Part shown: in pieces, positions 1 through 11,424 of the stretch | Layout of the letters: every line of letters begins with the position of its first letter | Numbering within the stretch: the first letter of the stretch is position 1 | Notes under the pieces: generated by a model | The model's database searches: none | What the model was told of the DNA's origin: nothing | The model's input: only the letters and a program-made list of their open reading frames with translations | Position numbers and translations under genes: made by a program | Assembly: GCF_027172205.1 (NCBI RefSeq) | Contig: NC_070604.1 | Coordinates: forward strand, 105,173,851-105,237,850 | DNA: 64,000 nt | From: Podarcis raffonei | Taxonomy: Eukaryota; Chordata; Lepidosauria; Squamata; Lacertidae | Direction of reading: 5' to 3'

Positions 1-30
1 GAGTCTCCCTTACTCGCTTGATCTCTGACT

Positions 31-235
31 GATGGGAAGCTGTCTTACATCTGTTGAGGCTACATACCCATCTTCCCCAGTATTGTCATCTTAGACTGGC
101 AGTGGCTGTCCAGGGTCTCAGGCAGACTCTACCCCATCGCTTGCTACCTGTTCCTTTAACAGAAGGTGCCTACATGGAACATGGAATCTTCTGCATGCAA
201 GGTATGCGCTCTACCATTGAAATGTGGCTGCTCAT
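31..235 (-). repeat. tRNA-derived SINE fragment
   Basis: On the minus strand this reads like the head of a tRNA-derived SINE: a box-like stretch around 200-232 (TGCATGCAGAAG after a 'GGTAGAGCG' block), then a body resembling the common squamate SINE in which a CCTGGACAGCC segment precedes the tail. The copy is diverged. The family is assigned from memory of such repeats, not by search. Confidence 0.45.
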
Positions 236-1180
236 CATGGGAGGCCTTTACTCAAATGAAGCTCCAGGACTTAGTCCTTGCAGGTGACTTCTGTGAAACC
301 ACTCATGTGGCTGAAAACTACATCATGAGATGTTGCACAATGGATGAACATGCTGCCAGCCCAGCCACCCTTCTAAATTATTATTATTATCATTTACCGC
401 TTTATCTGCTTGGGAAGATTTCTTTCCCCTGGGAATGAATCACATCCAATTTCGTTCCCGATTTAAGTAACTCACAGGGATGGGGGGTTGGGTTGTAAGA
501 TATCAGTGGTGTCCAGTTAAAAATGGGATATATGAACCGTCTCCCTCATTTTTTAAAAGAAAGTTCCTCTGTAGTTTCAAAGGCATATTCATCTTCTGCA
601 ACTAAGACTCAGCTCCCATTGGAAGTGATGCAGTCCTAAAATAGACGTGGAGCAAAAGTTTTGCCATTTGAGATTTTTGCAAGGATAATATGCCTTCTGG
701 AACATCTTCTGGCAGAAAGCCTCTCACAGCAAGGCCTTCACTAGCACAGGGGGGGTGGGGAGCATGTGCGCATTTCCTGAGGAGAAAATGTCATCTTTTC
801 CCTGGAGGGACCGGTGCCATTTTTCATCGCGAAAAACAACTCTTGCCTTTTTTCATTTTGTAAAAAATGTTAAGTTTTAACTTGCAGGTGTCTGCCAAAA
901 TGGAGTCTTACATTCATGTGTGTCAGGCAGGATGTGAAGGGCTCTGTGTTAGTGGAGAGTTTTTAAATATATAGATGCAATCACAACCAGATTTTTTTAA
1001 AAAAATTGTAAACCTTGTTGAAGGTTCGACAGAATGAAGAACGAGGACAGAGGGTGGGGTGGCAGGAATTGGTTGCCGACACAGGCGTTGGTTTGGCTAC
1101 GGGAGCAACCTGAAGAGGTACAAAATCGTGGCAGGAAGCCTGCTGTGAAAAGGCACTCGCTGTGACCCCATCTGCACTAA
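236..1180. other. Intergenic, no recognised feature
   Basis: AT-rich sequence with a short ATT run at 378-390. I see no coding potential, splice structure or clear repeat ends. Confidence 0.4.
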
Positions 1181-1395
1181 ACATTGAAAGCAGTATCACA
1201 CCACTTTAAACAGACATGGCTTGCCCCAAAGGAGCATGGGAGCTCTGTTTTGTTAAGGGTGTTGAGATTTGTTTGGAGACACCCCTATTCCCTTCACACA
1301 GCTGCAATTCTCCATGGTTTAACAGTCAATACCTCTTCCCAGGGAACACTGAGAATTGTAGCTCTCTGAGCGGAATAGAAACCTCCTAACAACTC
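1181..1395. repeat. Degenerate palindromic MITE (family X)
   Basis: Carries the motifs of a hAT-like palindromic MITE seen better at 12,960 and 57,600: ACTTTAAACAG, a CATGG...GGGAGCT block, TTGTTAAGGGT, and the mirrored CAGGGAACACTGAGAATTGTAGCTC. Both arms are eroded and the ends are not precise. Confidence 0.4.
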
Positions 1396-1404
1396 TCGGT
1401 TTAC

Positions 1405-2327
1405 ATAGAATTGTAGTAGTTGGAAGGGATCCCCAGGGTCATCTAGACTTGTCCGTGCTATGCAGGAATCACAGCTAAAGAATTCCTGACAGATGGTCAT
1501 CCAACCTCTGCTGAGAAACCTCCAATGAAGGAGAGTCCATCACTTCCCAAGGGAGTCTGTTCCATTATCAAACAGCTCTTACCGTCAGAAAGGTCTTACT
1601 GATGTTTAGTCAGAATCTCCTTTCTTGTGATTTAAATGCAGTGGTTCAGGTCCTACCCTCTGGAGCAGCTATAAACAAGCTTACTGCATCTTCCCTGTTA
1701 CAGCCCTTTAGATCTTTGAAGATGGCATCATATCTTCTCTCAGTCTTCTCTTTCCCAGATTAAACATACCCAGCTCCCTCAACCATTCCTCATAAGGCTT
1801 GCTTTCCAGACCCTTTATCATCTCCAGCTTATCAATATCCTTCTTAAACTATGGCGCCCAGAACTGGACACAGTAGTCCAGGTGGGATCTGACCAAGGCA
1901 GAGTACAACAGTACTATTACTTTCCTTGAACTGGATACTACACTTCTGTTGATGTAGCCTAGAATTGCATTACGTTCCTGCTCCTCCTGCTGCATCACAC
2001 TGTTGACTCATGTCAAGATTGTGGTTTACTAAGACACCTAGATCCTTTTCAGATGTACTGCTGTTAAGCCCATGTGTTCCCCATCCTATATTTGTGCATC
2101 TCATTATTCCTACCCAAGTGCAGAAGCTTACATTTGTCCCAATTGAAATTCATTTTGTTAGTTTGGGCCCAGCTCTCTAATCCACTGAGGTCATTTTGAA
2201 TCCTGATTCTATCTTCTGCATTACTAGCTACCCCTTGCAATTTGGTGTCATCTGCAAATTTGATCCTTTGCAAATTTCCTTCATCCAAGTCATTTATAAA
2301 GATGTTGAATAGCACCAGGCTCAGGAC
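1405..2327 (-). mobile_element. CR1 LINE, 5'-truncated
   Basis: The minus strand encodes the C-terminal part of a CR1 reverse transcriptase. NIFINDLDEG and FADDTKL (the catalytic-loop motif is F-A-D-D) lie near 2,240-2,310, followed by KMNFNWDKCKLLHLG. Downstream the frame is broken, but the usual CR1 C-terminal text can be followed to the 3' end, where the short CR1 tail matches AGTTGGAAGGGATCC on the plus strand at about 1,418. It is inactive, since the 5' end is missing and stops interrupt it. A minus-strand SINE abuts its 5' side at 2,328. Confidence 0.85.
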
Positions 2328-2582
2328 AGGAAGAAGAAGAAGAGTTTGGATTTGATATCCCGCTTTATCACTACCCAAAGGAGTCTCAAAGCGGCTAACA
2401 TTCTCCTTTCCCTTCCTCCCCCACAACAAACACTCTGTGAGGTGAGTGGGGCTGAGAGACTTCAGAGAAGTGTGACTGGCCCAAGGTCACCCAGCAGCTG
2501 CAGGTGGAGGAGTGGAGACGCGAACCCGGTTCCCCAGATTACGTGACTACCGCTCTTAACCACTACACCACACTGGCTCCCA
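2328..2582 (-). repeat. tRNA-derived SINE with CTT-rich tail
   Basis: On the minus strand it starts GGGAGCCAGTGTGGTGTAG, continues through a tRNA-like head (GGTTAAGAGCGGTAGT and a box-B-like GGTTCGCGTC), a body with GACCTTGGGCCAGTCACAC, and ends in ATCCAAACTCTTCTTC plus a CTT run. The same family recurs at 10,871 and 55,483. Confidence 0.75.
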
Positions 2583-3235
2583 GTAAGCTCTCATGGTCCA
2601 GGACACTCTGCTTTCAGAGGAGAGGGTCTGATGATACAGAGAATAGGGAAAGCTACATTCAGGATCCATCCTTGGAGACCATCCCTGAAGCAAATACTCT
2701 GGCAAGTGCCTCTCACAGAAGGGAATGTGCTGCAGCCAGTGTTGCCTGCATACTCTCTGCTTGAGGAAGTAACTCTGCCCTGCTACTCTGACCCACAGAA
2801 CTTATCACCTGAACTAACGTGCCCGGAGGCAGCAGGAAGCTTTCCAACTCCACTGAAACATGCTCCTGAAAAATTAAGCACCAGCGGTTTCACTTTGAGG
2901 AGGAAAGAGATAAATTACTTATTTCTCTGTGCCACTACACAAGCTCACGGCTGACTCCAGACTATTGCTGGAGCACCACTTCAAAGCTGTGTCTGGCCTT
3001 CCCCTCAACTTGACCTTGAAACCACGTGTCATAGTGATCTGTCCATGGTCCTGAACGTCTCCAGTCGATCCTGGACAGCTGCCATCCTTAGCTGGTAAAT
3101 TCCCATGGGCTCCAGTCTGGTATAGAACAGAACATCAGCAGATGCTCAAAACAATGACAACAGACAGGTAGCTTATATGCACAGGCACACACTACTGACC
3201 TTCCTCTACACGAAGGGGTTCAGGGGAGAGTTTTA
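2583..3235. other. Intergenic, no recognised feature
   Basis: No gene, splice structure or clear repeat terminus recognised. The short open frames here have no family resemblance that I can identify. Confidence 0.4.
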
Positions 3236-3737
3236 TAATAATAATAATAATAATTGTTTAGTCGTTTAGTCGTGTCCGACTCTTCGTGACCCCATGGACC
3301 AGCGCACGACAGGCACTCCTGTCTTCCACTGCCTCCTGCAGTTTGGTCAAACTCATGCTGGTAGCTTCGAGAACACTGTCCAGCCATCTCGTCCTCTGTC
3401 GTCCCCTTCTCCTTGTGCCCTCCATCTTTCCCTGCATCAGGGTCTTTTCCAGGCAGTCTTCTCTTCTCATGAGGTGGCCAAAGTATTGGAGCCTCAGCTT
3501 CAGGATCTGTCCTTCCATTGAGCACTCAGGGCTGATTTCCTTAAGAATGGAGAAGTTTGATCTTCTTGCAGTCTATGGGACTCTCAAGAGTCTCCTCCAG
3601 CACCATAATTCAAAAGCATCCATTCTTCAGCGATCAGCCTTCTTTATGGTCCAGCTCTCACTTCCATACATCACTACTGGGAAAACCATAGCTTTAACTA
3701 TAGGGACCTTTGTTGGCAAGGTGATATCTCTGCTTTT
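3236..3737 (-). mobile_element. BovB (RTE) LINE 3' end, copy 1
   Basis: The minus strand encodes the BovB ORF2 C-terminus: LKLRLQYFGHLMRREDCLEK, then RRRGRQRTRWLDSV, then LVHGVTKSRTRLND, followed closely by the 3' end and an ATT-repeat tail at 3,236-3,250. BovB is the family known for horizontal transfer between squamates and ruminants. The copy is 5'-truncated and inactive. No clear target duplication was seen. Confidence 0.9.
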
Positions 3738-3755
3738 TTTTTTAAAAAAAGCAGA

Positions 3756-3835
3756 GATAATGATGATGATGATGATGATGATGATGATATTTTTTATTTA
3801 TACCCCACCCATCTGGCTGGGTTTCCTGGGTTTTG
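3756..3835 (-). repeat. L2-clade LINE 3' tail with (ATG)n
   Basis: A run of about ten ATG repeats at 3,759-3,788 joins TTTATACCCCACCCATCTGG, the terminal block of the lizard L2-clade LINE seen again at 10,100, 41,790 and 49,290. Only the last 50 bp or so of the element remain. Confidence 0.65.
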
Positions 3836-3904
3836 CATGTTTCTCGGTTAGATTCACACAGGTCTCAAGTGGGGCCCAGAACAAACTAAGTGTATGACCC
3901 AGAA

Positions 3905-4050
3905 CAGGGGTCGGGAACCTGTGGCCCTCCAGATATTGATGTGCTTCAAAGTCCAGCATCCCTGACTACTGTCTATGCTGGTTGGAGCTGATGGGAGTTG
4001 GAGCCCAACACCATTTGTAAGGGCATAAGCTTGTCATCCCTGGTCTAGGA
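3905..4050. repeat. hAT-like palindromic MITE
   Basis: Begins CAGGGGTCGGGAACC and contains CTGATGGGAGTTGGAG, motifs shared with other hAT-type MITEs in the window. The right end is eroded, so no target duplication could be confirmed. Confidence 0.45.
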
Positions 4051-4379
4051 CAAGCCCTGGAATGCTCTGCAACAGCAAAGGATTGCTTGACAGCTGAGCT
4101 GATGTGGGAAGTGTTCCCTGAAAGCTGGTTTAAAGACAAAGAGCCACAAGAAAGCAGAGGAGGAAGTTGAGGTTGACCATCAATGGTGAGCACCGTACAG
4201 CAGACTGATTAGGCACAGAGCTCACTGGGTCACAGTCTTCCCCCTCACACCATAGCAAGATGTGTCATATTTATATTCAAATTAAAGCGATTCTCTAAAA
4301 AATTATATCTATACAAATAAATCGGCATGTGCATTTTTATTTTTGTAAACCCTGTCCTCTTTTAATTGCTATTCCCCGC

Positions 4380-4560
4380 TTTCTTCCAAGGAGCTCAATC
4401 TTGTATGCATAGTTTTCGTCCTCCACAAGTAGATAGGTTAGGCTGAGAGATGGTTAACTGGACCAAGGTCACCCAGTGAGCTTCATGGCTGAGTGGGGAT
4501 TTGAACCCTGGCCTTGCATGTCTAACCACTGCACCACACTGCATCATTAGCCTCCCTACC
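4380..4560 (-). repeat. tRNA-derived SINE (second family)
   Basis: The minus strand has a tRNA-like head (GTGGTGCAGTGGTTAGACAT and GGGTTCAAATCC) followed by CTCACTGGGTGACCTTGG and a body with CTCAGCCTAACCTA. It is the same family as 6,385, 11,425 and 42,764. Confidence 0.65.
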
Positions 4561-4753
4561 TCAGAGGTGAAATGCTGTAGTTGCAATGAACTTAAGATCT
4601 CAGTTTGGGACTGGTGAATAGCAGTCTACCTATTGATGTGAATTTCCCCTCAGTTTCTCTCTCTCCTTGTGGCTCAAACTCAGGCTTTTTTCTCTGTCCC
4701 TGAAAACTGTACGAGAAAGTGCTTTGCTCCCTTTGCAGAGAAACTACTTAGTA

Positions 4754-4978
4754 CGGTGGTAGCTTGGGTTAAGAACTTAATTCGTTCTGGAGGTCCGTTC
4801 TTAACCTGATGTACCACTTTAGCTAATGGGGCCTCCCACTGCCGCTGTGCCGCCACCGCGCGATTTCTGTTCTCATCCTGAAGCAAAGTTCTTATCCCGA
4901 AGTACTATTTCTGGGTTAGTGGAGTCTGTAACCTGATGCGTTTGTAGCCTGAAGCGTCTGTAACCCGAGGTACCACTG
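4754..4978. mobile_element. TA-flanked TIR element (MITE A)
   Basis: Ends are inverted: CGGTGGTAGCTTGGGTTAAG at the left and TAACCCGAGGTACCACTG at the right, with TA on both sides (4,752-4,753 and 4,979-4,980). Internal GTAACCTGAAGCG-like repeats match copies at 7,275, 28,699, 30,562 and 57,723. TA duplication fits a Tc1/mariner-type mobiliser, but no transposase is present. Confidence 0.8.
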
Positions 4979-5075
4979 TACTTGTCTAGCTGGAGGAAAC
5001 CATCTTGCTTGGATTGGACTCACACAGAAAGTCCCAATGGGAGCAGGTGACCTTTCTTCACACGCCCATTTAGTA

Positions 5076-5495
5076 ATGTTGTTGTTTAGTCATTTAGTCG
5101 TGTCTGACACTTCATGACCCCATGGACCAGAGCACACCAGGCACTTCTGTCTTCCACTGCCTCCTGCAGTTTGGTCAAATTCATGCTGGTAGCTTCGAGA
5201 ACACTGTCCAACCATCTTGTCCTCTGTTGTCCCCTTCTCCTTGTGCCCTCCATCTTTCCCAACACCAGGGTCTTTTCTAGGGAGTCTTCTCATGAGGTGG
5301 CCAAAGTATTGGAGCCTCAGCTTCAGGATCTGTCCTTCCTTTGAGCACTCAGGGCTGATTTCCTTAAGAATGGATAGGTTTGATCTTCTTGCAGTCCATG
5401 GGACTCTCAAGAGTCTCCTCCAGCACCATAATTCAAAAGCATCAATTCTTCGGCGATCAGCCTTTATGGGCCTGCTCTCACTTCCATACATCACT
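5076..5495 (-). mobile_element. BovB LINE 3' end, copy 2, with 9-bp TSD
   Basis: The minus strand encodes MMYGSESRPIKADRRRIDAF, WCWRRLLRVPWTARRSN and LKLRLQYFGHLMRR, the BovB ORF2 C-terminus. CATTTAGTA flanks the insert exactly at 5,067-5,075 and 5,496-5,504, a target-site duplication that fixes both ends. It is 5'-truncated and about 420 bp long, with small internal deletions against copy 1. Confidence 0.9.
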
Positions 5496-5504
5496 CATTT
5501 AGTA

Positions 5505-6384
5505 CTACATCCCATCCAACTGGGCAAAGGGGGAGAGATCCAGTTTTCAAGAAAGGGTGGCATTTGTGTGACATCAGTCTGGGCATGACACTGACAACAC
5601 TGCCGCCTGTCACAATGATCAACAGTCAGGGGTAACGGAGGCTGGAGTCTAATATCTGGAAGGCCACAGGTTCCCCATCCTTGATACAACATGTAGTTCA
5701 GTGGGCATAATCCAGCAAAAGGCAGGTACATTTAAGTATTATTTGTTCCAATGGGAGGGTTAAAAAATGCAGGCTTGAATCAAGGCAGGCTGAATATGCT
5801 TTACTTTGGCTGGATATCACATGGCCAGTCATTGGGTCACAACCCAGCCCAACTAAGCCATCACATCTGCAGCTGCTCTGGTTTCCTCCTTTTCATTCAC
5901 CATTTCTTTGAGATCAAATGATCAGAAATTGCACAGAGAGGTATTAAGTCCATGCTATGCCTTGCCTGGCACAAACCTGCAGCTCCTTTACAGAGCTAGC
6001 TGTCATATATGCAGGAGGCAGGGGGGCAATCAGAAAGAACAATGCCTATATTCATAAGGAAAACATGTGACCCGAGTAATTACTTTGTGAGTGTAAAGTC
6101 ACTCTCGGCAACTGCAGCCGGCTTGTGTTATTCCAGGAGTCCTCATGAAGTCAATTAGCCACTGGAAAAGTTGTCTCATTTCGTGGCACTGCTCCAAGTT
6201 CAACAAGGATGATACAGCAACGTTTTAGACCATGGAAAGAGCACACTTCTTTCATCATGGCTCTTGGCCTGGAGAGGTAGCCGTTTGTCAGCAAAGACTC
6301 CCAGCAGCCTTTGCTAAAGACGTTGACTATAGCTGTGAGCTCGTTGACGCTCCTTGCCATCTCAGGCTCTCTACACCAGTGAAA
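5505..6384. other. Intergenic, no gene seen
   Basis: Contains a decayed MITE-like stretch at about 5,620-5,690. Otherwise I recognise no gene or repeat. Confidence 0.35.
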
Positions 6385-6630
6385 AGAGACCCAGTGTGGT
6401 GTGGTGGCCAGACGGGCAGACTAGGACCTGGGAGACCAGGGTTCACATCCCTACTCATCCATGAAGTTCAGTGGGTGAACCTTAGGCCAGCAACTGTCTC
6501 CCACCCAAGCCTATGTTGCAGGACTGTTGTGTGGATAATTGAAAAGGGTAAGAACCATATACACCGTCTTGAGTTTCTTGGACAAAAGCTAGAAAGAAAT
6601 GTAATAAACAAGTAAATAAGAAAGAGGCGC
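6385..6630 (+). repeat. tRNA-derived SINE (second family)
   Basis: Reads ACCCAGTGTGGTGTGGTGG, ACCTGGGAGACCAGGGTTCA (box B region), then the diverged body and a terminal CTTGAGTTTCTTGGACAAAA with an AATAAA-rich tail. It is the full-length counterpart of the fragment at 4,380. Confidence 0.65.
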
Positions 6631-7274
6631 ACACTGTAAACAGAAACACATCACAGGAAGTTGGGCAGCCATCAGGCAATAAGTGATGGAACAAAGGAGA
6701 CAAGAGGCACTTCATCAGTAGAAGCAGAATTGTATATTAAACAGGCTCCGTCTCTGTTATCCTTTTGGCACCTACTGAAGACCTTCCTTTCCCAATGATT
6801 TTTTTTTAAAGTTGAGATCTTTCCCAATCTGCATCTGCACTGGAATTGTTTTAAGATGTTTTAAATAGATTTGTTGTTGTTTCAGCCCTTTCTGTTGCTG
6901 CCCTGGGCTTCTTTGGGAGAAATGGCAGAATATACATTTAACAGATATAAATGAATAAATGTTGTCAAATTCAGGCTCTGTCATTTCCATGTATACCCTT
7001 ACTGTCATGCAACTGGCTCTCTTCCGCCTTTGGAATGTAATATCCATCAGCGGTGAGGAAGGGACAGAGAGAAAATGAGAAGCAATGTGTTTGCATTATA
7101 CGGTAGTTTAACAATTTACTGTGAGTGAGTTTAGGTGGTCGGGAAGCAACCTGAAGGGCTGTAGAGGTTGAATCAGTTGTTTCTTCAGAATCCTGATGCA
7201 GGACCTGTGATTTTAACTGCTTCTGGAAGGTGTTTACTGGTTTCCATTATGCTCTGCTTGTATATTTGTAAATA

Positions 7275-7505
7275 CAGTGGTACCTCGGGTTAAGAACTTA
7301 ATTTGTTCTGGAGGTATGTTCGTAACCTGAAACTGTTCTTAACCTGAAGCACCACTTTAGCTAATGGGGCCTCCCGCTGCTGCCGCGCGATTTCTGTTCT
7401 CATCCTGAAGCAAAGTTCTTAACCTGAGGTATTATTTCTGGATTAGCGAAGTCTGTAACCTGAAGCGTACGTAACCTGAAGTGTCTGTAACCTGAGGTAC
7501 CACTG
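7275..7505. mobile_element. TA-flanked TIR element (MITE A)
   Basis: CAGTGGTACCTCGGGTTAAG at the left and TAACCTGAGGTACCACTG at the right, flanked by TA at 7,273-7,274 and 7,506-7,507. A second TACCACTGTA follows at 7,515, so the right end is locally duplicated. No coding capacity. Confidence 0.85.
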
Positions 7506-7569
7506 TAATAAAGTACCACTGTATAAGTTATTGCAAAGACACCTTAACTCTTCTGGTATTTCCAAAGGA

Positions 7570-7660
7570 AACTGTACGTATTAGGAACACAGAGCTACAG
7601 TGCCTAGGACCCTTAACAAACTACAGTTCCTGGGATACTTTGGGTGGAAAGTCACGTGAT
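7570..7660. repeat. Half of MITE family X
   Basis: CAGAGCTACAGTGCC, CCCTTAACAAACTACAGTTCC and a degraded terminal GTGTGGTGTG match one arm of the palindromic family at 12,960. The other arm is missing. Confidence 0.45.
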
Positions 7661-7690
7661 TTAAGTGTGTGGTGTGTGCACTTAGCCACT

Positions 7691-7714
7691 GTGTGTGTGT
7701 GTGTGTGTGTGTGT
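7691..7714 (+). repeat. (GT)n microsatellite
   Basis: Twelve GT units in a row. Confidence 0.95.
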
Positions 7715-8425
7715 ATGCAGCTACGTCAAACAGCAGTTTTCTGTTTCAGCATCAGAGTGAGGATGTCACAGAAAAAGCAGTGCAAACTAAACAGTCCTAA
7801 GCAAAGCCGGAACCCGGTCCATTTCCAAATGCAGAGCCAGCAGCCGTACACGGTGCAATCAGTATTATTTTACTGATCTGTTTTCCACCGCCCTTCCCCT
7901 TCCTTTGCCTCCCTCCCCACCGGAAAGTTATCCAAACTCAAGAATTTGCTGCACCCTTGGTAATTTTCCATATGCATTAACAAACCTGGCGCTTATAATA
8001 ATTTGTCAGAGTGACTCTGGCCTTTCCGTTTGGCAGCCCCCGCCATTCAGTCGAACGCTGAGAAGTTTCACCCAGTGTCACCAATACAAACAAGAGGATT
8101 AGTTTTGTCTGGGGAGAAATATGTGCGCTTTCTTCTGATCCTTATAGCTAAATACGCCCTTTTGACTTTGGCAGTAAAATGCAGGACATCCGTAAAAACA
8201 AAACAAAAATGGAAGGGAAAAGTGATGCTGGTGCAAAATGGCTGCAATGCCCTGGATTAAATCCTTACACAAGAGATGAAGGAGAACTGTAAGTGAGAGC
8301 GATGGGGATTTGAGGTTTTCCATTTGTGCATCTATGGAGATAAAAATCCGGTTCCTAACCTTCCAATTGTGTTCTAAGAACCAGCACCTGCACTGCATGC
8401 AGAAGATCCTAAGTTTCATTTATTT

Positions 8426-8633
8426 CAGTGGTTTCCAAACTTTTTTCAAGGAGGGCCAGATTTGATGAAGTGAAGGGCCGTGGGGGCCGACCAAAGTTGT
8501 TGAGCTTCTTTTAGGATTGAAGTTGTTGAGGGTTTTTTAGGATTTTACCCCAGGAAATAAACTGCCACAGGGGCCAGATTAAACTGACCGGCAGGCTGGA
8601 TTAGGCCCCCAAAACGGACTTTGGACATGCCTG
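8426..8633. mobile_element. Non-autonomous hAT element with 8-bp TSD
   Basis: Begins CAGTGGTTTCCAAACTTTTT and ends GGACTTTGGACATGCCTG. ATTTATTT flanks it exactly at 8,418-8,425 and 8,634-8,641, the 8-bp duplication typical of hAT transposition. It is 208 bp with no transposase. Confidence 0.85.
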
Positions 8634-8641
8634 ATTTATTT

Positions 8642-9639
8642 GATTCATTCATTCATAAAATTTCTATATGGCTGGATTGTGGAAGAACAACAAAAACTCT
8701 CAAGCCCAGCCATTTCCAAGTAGGGCTGGGCAAGACTCTAAATCTGGCCCTCCAGATCTCTCTGTCCTGGCCCTCCAAGCTTTCCCCAGGTCACCCCACC
8801 TCACCAGACCCCCTTGCTATTCACCCTGCTTTGCAGTCTCCTTGAATGATTTTGCACTTCTGGAACGTGTCCTTAAACTCTGACTCTTGCTACCCCAGAT
8901 AGAGGAGAGGGAGGGGTGTTTAACTAGAAGCTCGCCTACTGTAGAGAGGTAAAATTTACATTAACTGCTCCACCCACTTTTGACTCTGGTCCCACCCACC
9001 ACCAGTGCATCACCCACTCGCTCCCAGAAGGTTGCCATAATTAGGCATGGGTGTTTTCCTTCTGTCTGCACAACACAATAAGTTTTTCCCAGAAGCACAG
9101 GCTATGGGATGCTGCAGAGCAACACAACGGGGCACAACAATGTGGAGAGGCATATTCACTGCCTTCTATATTGCTTCCCTTCCCTCCTCTCCAAAAACAT
9201 AAGCTACGGAGTGACTCAGGACTGCATAAGTAATCAAAACATGCATGGATGGAACCTCAAGCTGCATTAGTTACCATCAATTTGCAGTGCCCTGTTATTC
9301 AGAAGATGAAGACAGACACACAAAACCATAAGCAGGGGCACAAATATGGTTTCTGTTGTTGCAACCATAGGATGGAGGATTGGTGGGACTGGATGTCACC
9401 TTTGGGTCTCCTCCAAGCCTCCATGATGGATTCCGCAGAAGGAAAGGAATATAAGGAGGTCAAACCAGTCTCTCTGTTAAAAGTTAATGGCTCTAGCCAA
9501 GTCTGTTAAGGATCTCATTGCATGACTAATCAGCTGGCTGGTTGCCATGGAAACTACTAAGCTGGAGATTCTTCCCAAAGGGGGCAGGCCTCCCCACCAC
9601 TTGGGGTGGTAATTGGGAAATCTAAAGAGAATAGACCTG
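8642..9639. other. Intergenic, no recognised feature
   Basis: Mixed-composition sequence. No host exon, RNA gene or clear repeat end was seen. Confidence 0.35.
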
Positions 9640-10071
9640 TGCCAGTATCGTCCAAGGATGGGAAGACACAGAGGTCGGACTTTCTCTCTGAGATGCACCT
9701 CAAAAAGGATATTGGCAAAGGCTAAGAAAATGGCCTCCAAGATGATTGAGGGGATGGAACGACTCCCCTAGGAAGAAAGGTTACGACATTATGGTTTAGA
9801 GAAGAGGCAAGCAAGAGCTGGCATGATAAGGGGCTTATAAAATGATACACAGCATGAGGAAAGTGGATGGAGAAAAAGTTTCCCCCCTCTTTCGTTACAC
9901 TAGAACTCATGGACAGCCAATGAAGTGGAATGTTGGAAGATTCAGGAGGGATAAAAGAAAGGACACAGCACATAGTTAAAAAGGAAATTCAACGGGAGGC
10001 AGAGATGGCCACCAACTGAGACGGTTTCAAAGAGGATTGGACCAATTCATGGAGGAGAAGCTGTCAATGGC

Positions 10072-10114
<43 letters not shown>

Positions 10115-10581
10115 TTATACCCCACCCATCTGGCTGGGCTTCCCCAGCCACTCTGGTCAGCTTTCAACAAAATATTAAAATACAGTAATGCATCAAACAT
10201 TAAAAGCTTTCCTAAACAGGGCTGCCTTCAGATGTCTTTTAAAAGTCTGGTAGTTGTTGTTCTCTTTGACATCTGGTGGGAGGGCGTTCCACAGGGCGGG
10301 CGCCACTACCGAGAAGGCCCTCTGCCTGGTTCCCTGTAACTTGGCTTCTCACAGTGAGGGAACCGCCAGAAGGCCCTCGGCGCTATGCTCTGCCTCCATG
10401 ACTGCAGTCAACAATGCTTCTGAATACCAGTCACTGGAAACCACAGAAGGGGAGAATGTTCTTGTCGTCAGGTGCAGCTTGCAAGTTTCCCACAGGCAAA
10501 TGGTTGGCTACTGTGAGAAAAGGATGCTGGACTGGATGGGTCATTGGCCTGATCCAGCAGGTTCTTCTTATGTTATCAGGA
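9640..10581 (+). mobile_element. CR1/L3-like LINE 3' part, split by an L2 insert
   Basis: Plus-strand text such as GATGATTGAGGGGATGGAAC and GGAGGAGAAGCTGTCAATGG is followed after the insert by GGCCTGATCCAGCAGG and TTCTTATGTTATC, a 3' end shared with fragments at 12,550 (minus) and 41,340 (plus). The element is broken at 10,072 by a minus-strand L2 3' end and resumes at 10,386. Heavily decayed. Confidence 0.65.
10072..10385 (-). mobile_element. L2-clade LINE 3' end nested in CR1
   Basis: A (TAA)n tail at 10,074-10,113 followed on the plus strand by TTTATACCCCACCCATCTGG, CTAAACAGGGCTGCCTTCAG and AACCGCCAGAAGGCCCTCGG. This is the reverse complement of the L2-clade ORF C-terminus and 3' UTR. The flanking CR1/L3 sequence continues on both sides, so L2 inserted later. 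Confidence 0.75.
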
Positions 10582-10650
10582 ATGGATTTGGGGTGGAAGC
10601 GATTGATAACCTTATCCTCCATGAATTTCTTGTAACTTTCTAACTTACTT

Positions 10651-11400
10651 TGTTGTTGTTTAGTCATTTAGTCATGTCCAACTCTTCGTGACCCCATGGA
10701 CCAGAGCACGCCAGGCACTCCTGTCTTCCACTGCCTCTCGCAGTTTGGTCAAACTCATGCTGGTAGCTTCGAGAACACTATCCAACCATCTCGTCCTCTG
10801 TCGTCCGCTTCCCCCAGTGCCCTCAATCTTTCCCAACACCAGGGTCTTTTCTAGGGAGTCTTCTCTTCTCAGTGTGGTGTAGTGGTTAAGAGCGGTAGTC
10901 TCGTAATCTGGGGAACCAGGTTCGCGTCTCTGCTCCTCCCCATGCAGCTGCTGGGTGACCTTGGGCCAGTCACACTTCTCTGAAGTCTCTCAGCCCCACT
11001 CACCTCACAGAGTGTTTGTTGTGGGGGAGGAAGGGAAAGGAGAATGTTAGCCGCTTTGAGACTCCTTAAAGGGAGTGAAAGGCGGGATATCAAATCCAAA
11101 CTCTTCTTCTTCTTCTTCTTCTTCTCATGAGGTGGCCAAAGTATTGGAGCCTCAGCTTCACGATCTGTCCTTCCAGTGAGCACTCAGGGCTGATTTCCTT
11201 CAGAATGGATAGGTTTGTTCTTCTTGCAGTCCATGGGACTCTCAAGAGTCTCCTCCAGCACCATAATTCAAAAGCATCAATTATTCGGCGATCAGCCTTC
11301 TTTATAGTCCAGCTCTCACTTCCATACATCACTACTGGGAAAACCATAACTTTAACTACCGGTATATGGACCTTTGTTGGCAAGGTGATGTCTCTGCTGT
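10651..11400 (-). mobile_element. BovB LINE 3' end, copy 3, with 12-bp TSD
   Basis: The minus strand carries KVMVFPVVMYGSESWTIKKA, FELWCWRRLLRVPWTARR and LRLQYFGHLMRR. TCTAACTTACTT flanks it exactly at 10,639-10,650 and 11,401-11,412. A plus-strand SINE (10,871-11,126) is nested inside and splits the BovB text at TCTTCTCTTCTC/ATGAGGTGG. It is 5'-truncated, about 494 bp of BovB without the SINE. Confidence 0.92.
10871..11126 (+). repeat. tRNA-derived SINE nested in BovB
   Basis: CAGTGTGGTGTAGTGGTTAA, GGTAGTCTCGTAATCTGGGG, GTGACCTTGGGCCAGTCACA, GGAGAATGTTAGCCGC, and a final CTT run. Same family as 2,328 and 55,483. BovB sequence is continuous once this block is removed. Confidence 0.85.
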
Positions 11401-11424
11401 CTAACTTACTTACTTACTTTTCTC

